A DNA stretch of 11,487 bases from Tritrichomonas foetus (Eukaryota; Parabasalia; Tritrichomonadida; Tritrichomonadidae), in NCBI GenBank assembly GCA_001839685.1, contig MLAK01001074.1, forward strand, positions 30,384-41,870. Direction: 5' to 3'. The notes under the pieces were generated by a model. That model made no database searches. It saw nothing but the letters and a program-made list of their open reading frames with translations, and was not told where the DNA came from. The translations under genes were made by a program, and so were the position numbers. The first letter of the stretch is position 1. The number at the start of each line of letters is the position of its first letter. Shown one piece after another: positions 6,302-11,487 of the stretch.

Positions 6302-8416
6302 TCATTCAGTATTTGAAGTCTTCTTCACAACTCTTTTCACTCGTTTGGTTCTTGGTGGTTTAGGTGGTGCAACCATTATCAATGTTTCTTTCACACTTAC
6401 CATGAAGCCTTCAAGTTCTGCAATGCTTACATCTGAAGGCCATGATTCAATCACGCATTGACCAAGTGGTATAAATGAATTACAAAGGACTTTAATAAGC
6501 TTTTTCATATTCAGAATTTCTGATGTCTCTGTATCATATCCCATCATCTTATTAACACTGACAATTTTCAGGTACTCATTTTTATTAAAGTTTATATCTT
6601 CATATAAATCACGCGCTTTAGCAACACCAATGACGCGAAGTCCATCAGCTACTTTATGAAGTTGATCATAAATAGCTGATTTTCCTTCCTTCATATCACT
6701 ATATAATGAACCAAATGTTGAAATTCTTGCAAGTTGAGCAACATCACCAACTAATCCTAAAGTTTCTTTTGTAGTATTTATGTAAGATTCAGTATCATTA
6801 AATTCTTTAATTCCTGATATTTCTTCGAGTCTTCCTTGAAGTTTGGTAAGTACAATTGCACTTGGTTTTAATTTCTTCTCGAAGAAGTCAAATGCATCAT
6901 TTATTGTTTGAATAGCATTTTGCCTCATTTCATTCATTTCATGATTCACAGCAACAGTTTCAATCACACTTATGCCTGGACAATCTCTGTTGGGAAAGAG
7001 TTGATCCATTTTTTCTTGATCTAAAGACAATTGATCACAGATAAAAATATCTTTTATTGCTTTATCAACAACATTAAACCAATTGAGAAACTCCTCACGT
7101 GAAGGCGAAAGAACCAAACCTTTATCTTTATCTAACAATAGTTGAACCTGATGGGATTTTGTAGGAGGTACTTCAGTGAAACGTTCATAGAATTCAAGAA
7201 GTGAAGAATGAAGTTGTTCAACAAAGAAATCTCTCAAAAAAAGTCTCACATAAATGAAAAATTGTGGCAAATATTCTTTTCGATCCAAAGCTCTTCTTCT
7301 TTCTTTTTGTAGAATTTTTGTTCGAATTTGAGATCCAGTAATTGAAGGCTGATCTCGTTCATCATCCAAAGAATATGGAATAACTGGTTCAGGAAGTGCT
7401 TCTATCTTTTTAAGAACAGCATAATCAGCACGAAGTATGTGAGAAATGCCGCTAACTTGAAAAATGAAATGCTCAATATTTTTTGCTAGTGAAGTAACCA
7501 ATTCTTTCATTTGTTCACGCATTTCTTTTAGAGAATCATTTGAGTTTTGAACAAGTTCTCCAAAAAGATCACTTGGAATGGGACCACTTTTAATTGGATG
7601 ACATTCTTTGAATAAATCTGTTGCAGTTTGTCGAATTTCGAAGATTTCTTCAAAAAATTCAGTGTGGCCTAATGGGCATGAATTCAAAACAGTTGACTGT
7701 ATTCTCTTAAACCGTTTATTACGAAGACGATTTACCCAACGAATAAATAGCTTATTTTTCATCCAATTATTAAATATTGGAATATTTCGAGAGAGGAAAA
7801 GTTTTGAATGAGAATGAAGGAATTGTTTCATTGGTGTGAATTCACCTTTTGATTTTGGCGTGATATTCATCATTCCATTTAAAGTTAAAATTTTCTGGTC
7901 AGGCGTGAGTGGAATTAATGGATGACGTTTTCGGTGAATTTTATAACTCAGAGAATCTTCTGGCCTCGACGTTTTCCGTGGACTACAATAATAAAATTGG
8001 CCTGGCGTGTAGTTGGCGAGGGCAGGAAGCATTTCGCGAGTGGTCTTAACAGGAACTGGGCGAACTGTCTTGACTTGGAGCGGATGGATTGGTAGCATTA
8101 ACTTAGTTGGGATGGTCCCTGGGTGTGGCGAGACTTCCAAGCGGGGAGGAGTGACTGGGACAAATGGATTTTGGCGATAATCGAGTTTTGGAACCAGCAT
8201 TGAAGGATCAAATTCGGGCATAACCTTTTGTGCGACAGGCCAAATCATGCCTGAGTCGCATGTCGAAAGGAACGGAATATTTTCTTTGATTTTCGGTGTT
8301 ATTTTAATTGTCTGATTCTTTTGGAGGGCCTTCGAGAAGAATTCGTAAAGTGGTGAATAACTGGATCCATTTCCATATCTTAAATCGTGAATTAAATTCT
8401 CCAGTTCTTCTTCCAT
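6302..8416 (-). CDS. dynein heavy chain tail-like protein without motor domain
   Basis: The protein has 704 residues. The first about 170 are Pro-rich (PPRLEVSPHPGTIP, RPVPVKTTRE). Then comes IFNNWMKNKLFIRWVNRLRN with a following Phe/Arg-rich helix and FFEEIFEIR. This pattern of W, F and basic residues recalls the F..WK.F..W...R...F region of axonemal dynein heavy chain tails. LVLSPSREEFLNWFNVVDKA resembles the tail motif with F-x-P-S-xx-EF. The rest is helical and charged, and the end is basic (PPKPPRTKRVKRVVKK). No P-loop or AAA module is present, whereas dynein heavy chains exceed 4000 residues. The start ATG (8416-8414) is supported by an initiator 31 bases upstream. If the resemblance holds, it would work in axoneme or dynein assembly. 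The assignment rests on recalled motifs only; otherwise it is a hypothetical helical protein. Confidence 0.6.
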   Translation of the reverse strand: MEEELENLIHDLRYGNGSSYSPLYEFFSKALQKNQTIKITPKIKENIPFLSTCDSGMIWPVAQKVMPEFDPSMLVPKLDYRQNPFVPVTPPRLEVSPHPGTIPTKLMLPIHPLQVKTVRPVPVKTTREMLPALANYTPGQFYYCSPRKTSRPEDSLSYKIHRKRHPLIPLTPDQKILTLNGMMNITPKSKGEFTPMKQFLHSHSKLFLSRNIPIFNNWMKNKLFIRWVNRLRNKRFKRIQSTVLNSCPLGHTEFFEEIFEIRQTATDLFKECHPIKSGPIPSDLFGELVQNSNDSLKEMREQMKELVTSLAKNIEHFIFQVSGISHILRADYAVLKKIEALPEPVIPYSLDDERDQPSITGSQIRTKILQKERRRALDRKEYLPQFFIYVRLFLRDFFVEQLHSSLLEFYERFTEVPPTKSHQVQLLLDKDKGLVLSPSREEFLNWFNVVDKAIKDIFICDQLSLDQEKMDQLFPNRDCPGISVIETVAVNHEMNEMRQNAIQTINDAFDFFEKKLKPSAIVLTKLQGRLEEISGIKEFNDTESYINTTKETLGLVGDVAQLARISTFGSLYSDMKEGKSAIYDQLHKVADGLRVIGVAKARDLYEDINFNKNEYLKIVSVNKMMGYDTETSEILNMKKLIKVLCNSFIPLGQCVIESWPSDVSIAELEGFMVSVKETLIMVAPPKPPRTKRVKRVVKKTSNTE

Positions 8417-8442
8417 ATATTCGATTCTGATTTAACGGATAG

Positions 8443-8449
8443 ATTGTGA
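8443..8449 (-). promoter_or_regulatory. initiator (Inr) of the dynein-tail-like gene
   Basis: On the minus strand TCACAAT fits TCA(+1)[C/T][A/T]. The presumed start is 8447, giving a leader of about 30 bases before ATG 8416. It supports the ATG chosen. Confidence 0.5.
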
Positions 8450-8701
8450 CGATTATTTTTAATTCAAAAATAATGTAATCAATATAAAAAGTTTGAACAT
8501 AGAGCTTTCAATAATGATTTATTATTATGAAATGGAATGAATGACTCTTTGATGATAAAGTTCTTTCATCAACAAGAAATCATGTTAAAAAGTTTCTTGT
8601 ACTTCAAAATCAACTTGACACAATGATTAATCACAATTCATAATTTTAGAAAAGACGAAAATTAATTAAAATTTTATTTACTAAATAATATAGTATGATT
8701 T

Positions 8702-10120
8702 TTATAAATTGAAATCATTTATTTCATACAAAACATCTCGAAGTTGAAGTGCAAGTGTTAACTGTTGGTTTTGGAAGTCATTATCAAATTCATTCAAGTA
8801 ATCATCAACAGCTTCAACAAGATCAACATTTGTTAATAATTCCATAATTTTGGGATCTTTTGTCCTTATGTATATTCCAGAATATGCACAAAGGCATTTT
8901 ATCACAAATACTTTAATTGAATCACTATCAATATATAAGAAATCAACAAAATAAGGAATTAAGTTCAAATTTATAATGCAATCAATGAAATTCATTTTTA
9001 GTCGATAAGCTAATGTACATATTAATTTAGCTATTTTAAGTTTTAGTTTTGTTGATGCTTGAGAAAATATTTCCAATAAATCATTAAAAAACTGAGATGA
9101 AATAAGTTCATTTGAGAAAAGAAAGTTATCAACATTGTCATAAATAACCAAATTTCTGGTAATTTTTACAAAAAGTAATTGTATTTCTTCGTTTGGACAG
9201 CTTTTGAAAAAATTTCCAAAAAATTGTATTAAATCATGTTCATATAATTGACTAGCAATTTCAATAGATGATCCTGATAAACCACATATAATGCACATTA
9301 TATAGAAATTAATTGGATAGTTTTGGTTTGAATAATTAGATATTAGAATTGGGAAATATTGAGTACTGAACATGATATTGAGTTGACTATCACTTCTATT
9401 TACACAAAATGAAGATAAATAAATAAAAATCTTCACTAGTTCCTGGTCCAACAAATCAAGTTTTGGAAAGAAATGAATTATAATATTAATAACGCAATCA
9501 AGAAAATATTGTTGAACATTTTCAACAAATTTGCCCATAAATGCTTGGAGAAAATAAAGTCTGCCAAAAAAATCAGCAGTTGTTGGGTCTGTTCCAATTT
9601 GTGAAAAAAGTAAATCTATGAATGGCTGTGATGAAAACAATTCGTCTCGAAGTTTCTTTTCTTGAAAAATTGAAATCAAAAAATCACTGGTGGTTTTCCC
9701 AAGAAACGCTGATTTCAAAATTCCCTCAAAATAAGCTGGTATTTCATCTGTTTGTAGATCAAAATTGTTAAAAAATAAAGATTTAGAAGAATGTGATGAA
9801 AATAAATTCGTGAGAAAGTATTGTGATGTTCGTGCAATTGTAGGATTTGTTGATAACGTATGATCTAAACAAACATGAAGAAACTCGATTGGAAAATCGT
9901 AATTTTTTGAACAAATTTCTTGAAATTGTTTATATGCAGATAAAATATCGTTTTCTTGAAAAGATTGAAGCTGTGCTAATAATGCCTTTGCATCCCCATG
10001 ATAAGATTCAAATGGAACAAGAGGTGGCATGACTAAATCTGGATTATCTTCATAATGTTGAAGTTTGAGATTATTAATTTTTCTATCTTCTGTGAGATTC
10101 AATTGACTTTTAAATTGCAT
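8702..10120 (-). CDS. ARM/HEAT-like helical-repeat protein of unknown partner
   Basis: This is about 472 residues of alternating amphipathic helices rich in Leu, Ile, Phe, Asn and Asp, with segments such as LVKIFIYLSSFCVNRSDSQL, IMCIICGLSGSSIEIASQLY and IKVFVIKCLCAYSG. These look like tandem ARM- or HEAT-type helix pairs, common in trichomonad hypothetical proteins, which usually act as protein-binding scaffolds. There are no catalytic motifs and no signal peptide. The frame opens at a GTG (10138-10136); I prefer the first in-frame ATG at 10120-10118 (MQFKSQLNLTEDRK). An out-of-frame ATG at 10140-10138 begins a short upstream frame. The stop TAA is followed by A, giving TAAA. It runs in tandem behind the dynein-tail-like gene and is divergent from the gene at 10253. 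Confidence 0.75.
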   Translation of the reverse strand: MQFKSQLNLTEDRKINNLKLQHYEDNPDLVMPPLVPFESYHGDAKALLAQLQSFQENDILSAYKQFQEICSKNYDFPIEFLHVCLDHTLSTNPTIARTSQYFLTNLFSSHSSKSLFFNNFDLQTDEIPAYFEGILKSAFLGKTTSDFLISIFQEKKLRDELFSSQPFIDLLFSQIGTDPTTADFFGRLYFLQAFMGKFVENVQQYFLDCVINIIIHFFPKLDLLDQELVKIFIYLSSFCVNRSDSQLNIMFSTQYFPILISNYSNQNYPINFYIMCIICGLSGSSIEIASQLYEHDLIQFFGNFFKSCPNEEIQLLFVKITRNLVIYDNVDNFLFSNELISSQFFNDLLEIFSQASTKLKLKIAKLICTLAYRLKMNFIDCIINLNLIPYFVDFLYIDSDSIKVFVIKCLCAYSGIYIRTKDPKIMELLTNVDLVEAVDDYLNEFDNDFQNQQLTLALQLRDVLYEINDFNL

Positions 10121-10167
10121 TGAGTTTTCCACATCCACATATTTTTAAACGTTCTCTTTACCAATTG

Positions 10168-10174
10168 AAAATGA
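10168..10174 (-). promoter_or_regulatory. initiator (Inr) of the ARM-like gene
   Basis: TCATTTT on the minus strand fits the trichomonad initiator. The presumed start is 10172, about 50 bases before the in-frame ATG at 10120, longer than the leaders of the other genes here. A short out-of-frame ORF starting at 10140 lies in between. Confidence 0.4.
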
Positions 10175-10229
10175 AATAACGTGTGTATTTTCACAATTTT
10201 GGACGATAAAAAAAATACGTTTTTTTGTA

Positions 10230-10236
10230 TCATTTT
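10230..10236 (+). promoter_or_regulatory. initiator (Inr) of the coiled-coil-like gene
   Basis: TCATTTT with its presumed start at 10232 leaves a 21-base leader before ATG 10253. It lies downstream of the first Met of the open frame (10181), which is why the start is placed at 10253. Confidence 0.55.
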
Positions 10237-10252
10237 GACAAAATTCCACATC

Positions 10253-10948
10253 ATGATTACTCAACTTCTTTGGGACGAACTTAAATCACATATTGAACCG
10301 GCAGAAATCGATCATTACGCACGAAGTATCGGTATAGCAAAAATAAGCAGAAACGAAGAAGCATTTCAAGAATTACAATTATTAAAAAGGATGCAAAACA
10401 ATATTCAAGCCGATTTAAATGACGAAATTGAAAGGAAAAATCCAACTTTTCTATCAACCCCACAAAGAAATTCAGCAATTGACCGCGCCATTCACTTTCT
10501 TGATTCCCTTCGCGAAAAAGGACATTTAGTTGAACCAAATAACACCACTGATTCTCAAATTATTACATATCTCAAATTCGCCAAATTGAACCGACCAAAT
10601 AGCAGCGAAATTCCGCAGAATCATTCATCCCTTCTGAAAAGCCGATCAGCGCGTTCAATCAACCAAAGCATGACAGAATCAATCGAAGAAATTCAATCTC
10701 TTCTTGATGATGAATACCAGAAAATTCAAATCGAAACAAATGAAATCCGATGTCAATTATTTTCTAGCTGCGACCAATTAAATGAAGTGAAATCAATTGA
10801 GCCACCATCAACAGATTCTATTCAATCATTCACAAAAAGATTGAAGACCAAAGATGTCACTCTTACAAATATTGCAAAAACCGCCAGAAGTTCTTGCTCG
10901 ATTCATCGATTAAGGGAATCTGTCAAAGTAAATCGTATGTGGGAGTAA
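10253..10948 (+). CDS. small charged helical protein, function unknown
   Basis: Counted from ATG 10253 it has 231 residues. The open frame extends 24 codons further upstream, but those encode a Phe/Ile-rich run that precedes the initiator, so I exclude them. The N-terminus MITQLLWDELKSHIEPAEID is followed by charged helices likely to form coiled coil (EAFQELQLLKRMQNNIQADL; SIEEIQSLLDDEYQKIQIET), a Ser/Asn-rich linker with SRSARSINQS, and a basic C-terminus (TKRLKTKD, RLRESVKVNRMWE). There is no signal peptide, membrane segment or catalytic motif, and I do not recognise the family. It is head-to-head with the ARM-like gene, and the two may share regulation. A cytoskeletal or adaptor role is only a guess from composition. 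Confidence 0.7.
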   Translation: MITQLLWDELKSHIEPAEIDHYARSIGIAKISRNEEAFQELQLLKRMQNNIQADLNDEIERKNPTFLSTPQRNSAIDRAIHFLDSLREKGHLVEPNNTTDSQIITYLKFAKLNRPNSSEIPQNHSSLLKSRSARSINQSMTESIEEIQSLLDDEYQKIQIETNEIRCQLFSSCDQLNEVKSIEPPSTDSIQSFTKRLKTKDVTLTNIAKTARSSCSIHRLRESVKVNRMWE

Positions 10949-11032
10949 TCCAATTGTGTTAAATGCCTGCAAAACTGCTCTTGTTATTTTATTTAGAATA
11001 AAAACTATCGACTATATTCTTTTCTTTTTTTA

Positions 11033-11047
11033 CCATTTTTAAAATGG
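11033..11047. repeat. 7-base inverted repeat downstream of the coiled-coil-like gene
   Basis: CCATTTT and AAAATGG are separated by one base, just after a T-rich run. It lies about 85 bases past the stop codon at 10946-10948. It may be chance or a structure in the 3' flank. Confidence 0.35.
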
Positions 11048-11224
11048 CATTTTATATGATTCTATATCTGAACAAAAGCTTGTTTGGTACCAATAATATG
11101 AAAAAATTATACTTCCATCGACATTACGGCTAAACTTGAATATGATTACTACAAAGTTTGGTCATTCTAAATTCTGGATTTGATTCATCAATTATGCTTG
11201 TTTTTTGAAAATGGTTAGCTGTGA

Positions 11225-11239
11225 ATCACAGTCTGTGAT
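11225..11239. repeat. 7-base inverted repeat ATCACAG / CTGTGAT
   Basis: Perfect arms flank a single central T. The sequence is less AT-rich than the surroundings, which makes chance somewhat less likely. It resembles a dimer-binding site or small hairpin, but there is no gene context to decide. Confidence 0.4.
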
Positions 11240-11487
11240 GTGACTTTGCGGGACACTTCAACTCTATCATTATAAAGGTGAGTCTGACTTTCTAGCTGAG
11301 TTTTTTGTATACCTATACTGACTCCAGACTAGAGTAGCTAGTAATACTAAGAAGTGATAATGGTATCTCCTGAAAATAATAAAACTTTTTTTGAAATCCT
11401 TAGCTCACGCTCGGTCTTTCAAAAAATCATTAATGTATTTTTATACCAAAATCACTTCTTACTGATGAATGAAAAAATATATGTATG

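Larger units (their letters stand above)
10949..11487. other. 3' flank without a recognised gene
   Basis: No sizeable open frame or recognisable RNA gene is present. The part from about 11200 to 11340 is less AT-rich than other spacers and contains short inverted repeats, including GTATA-CC-TATAC near 11308. It may hold the promoter of a gene beyond the window or an unrecognised RNA. I cannot support either. Confidence 0.5.

Noticed and set aside
10181..10252. N-terminal extension of the coiled-coil-like protein (MCIFTILDDKKN...)
   Set aside because: The extension lies mostly upstream of the likely initiator at 10230 and has a Phe/Ile-rich composition unlike the rest of the protein; ATG 10253 fits better.
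813..11430. Resemblance between TCACGACTC-CTTTCAAAAA (816-834) and TCACGCTC-CTTTCAAAAA (11405-11425) as possible ends of a mobile element
   Set aside because: The match is short, needs gaps, and is in direct orientation. No transposase or target duplication is visible between or beside the copies.

Overview
The window looks like nuclear DNA of a parabasalid (trichomonad-type) protist. It is very AT-rich, it has long intronless reading frames on both strands, and intergenic spaces are short in its right half. Five of the genes have a TCA[C/T][A/T]-type initiator element shortly upstream of the first plausible ATG (about 15 to 50 bases), which is the promoter signature described for Trichomonas. 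The protein types also fit: a small ankyrin-repeat protein, a secreted bacterial-like GH13 amylase, an ARM-like helical protein and a dynein-tail-like protein. The species is not identified. Ambiguous bases (N) cluster in the first 1.8 kb, so that part is less reliable.

Left part (1-3594): the 3' end of a gene entering from outside (1-504, unknown function); a long AT-rich stretch without a confident gene (505-2141) that may hold a decayed gene remnant around 1407-1737; then, on the minus strand, a nucleostemin/NUG1-like circularly permuted GTPase (3074-2142). That GTPase is interrupted by an in-frame TAA inside a conserved C-terminal motif and has degenerate G1 and G3 motifs.

Middle (3595-6152): a secreted alpha-amylase (3595-5036) with a frameshift exactly at the catalytic-nucleophile motif, then an ankyrin-repeat gene (5246-6152). 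The ankyrin gene is the most unusual object here. Six clean coding blocks are separated by five T/A-rich intervening sequences. The last four of these lie at the same point of each ankyrin repeat, and the set has no consistent GT-AG borders. It looks like a multi-intron gene with non-canonical introns in an otherwise intron-poor genome.

Right part (6302-11487): on the minus strand, a 704-residue protein resembling the tail of an axonemal dynein heavy chain but without a motor (8416-6302), and an ARM-like helical protein (10120-8702). The latter is divergently transcribed from a small coiled-coil-like protein (10253-10948) across a 132-base promoter region with two opposed initiators. The last 540 bases hold no gene I can support, only short inverted repeats.

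No shared pathway is evident. The amylase would act outside the cell or in the endomembrane system, the GTPase in nucleolar ribosome assembly, and the dynein-like protein in the flagellum or cytoskeleton.
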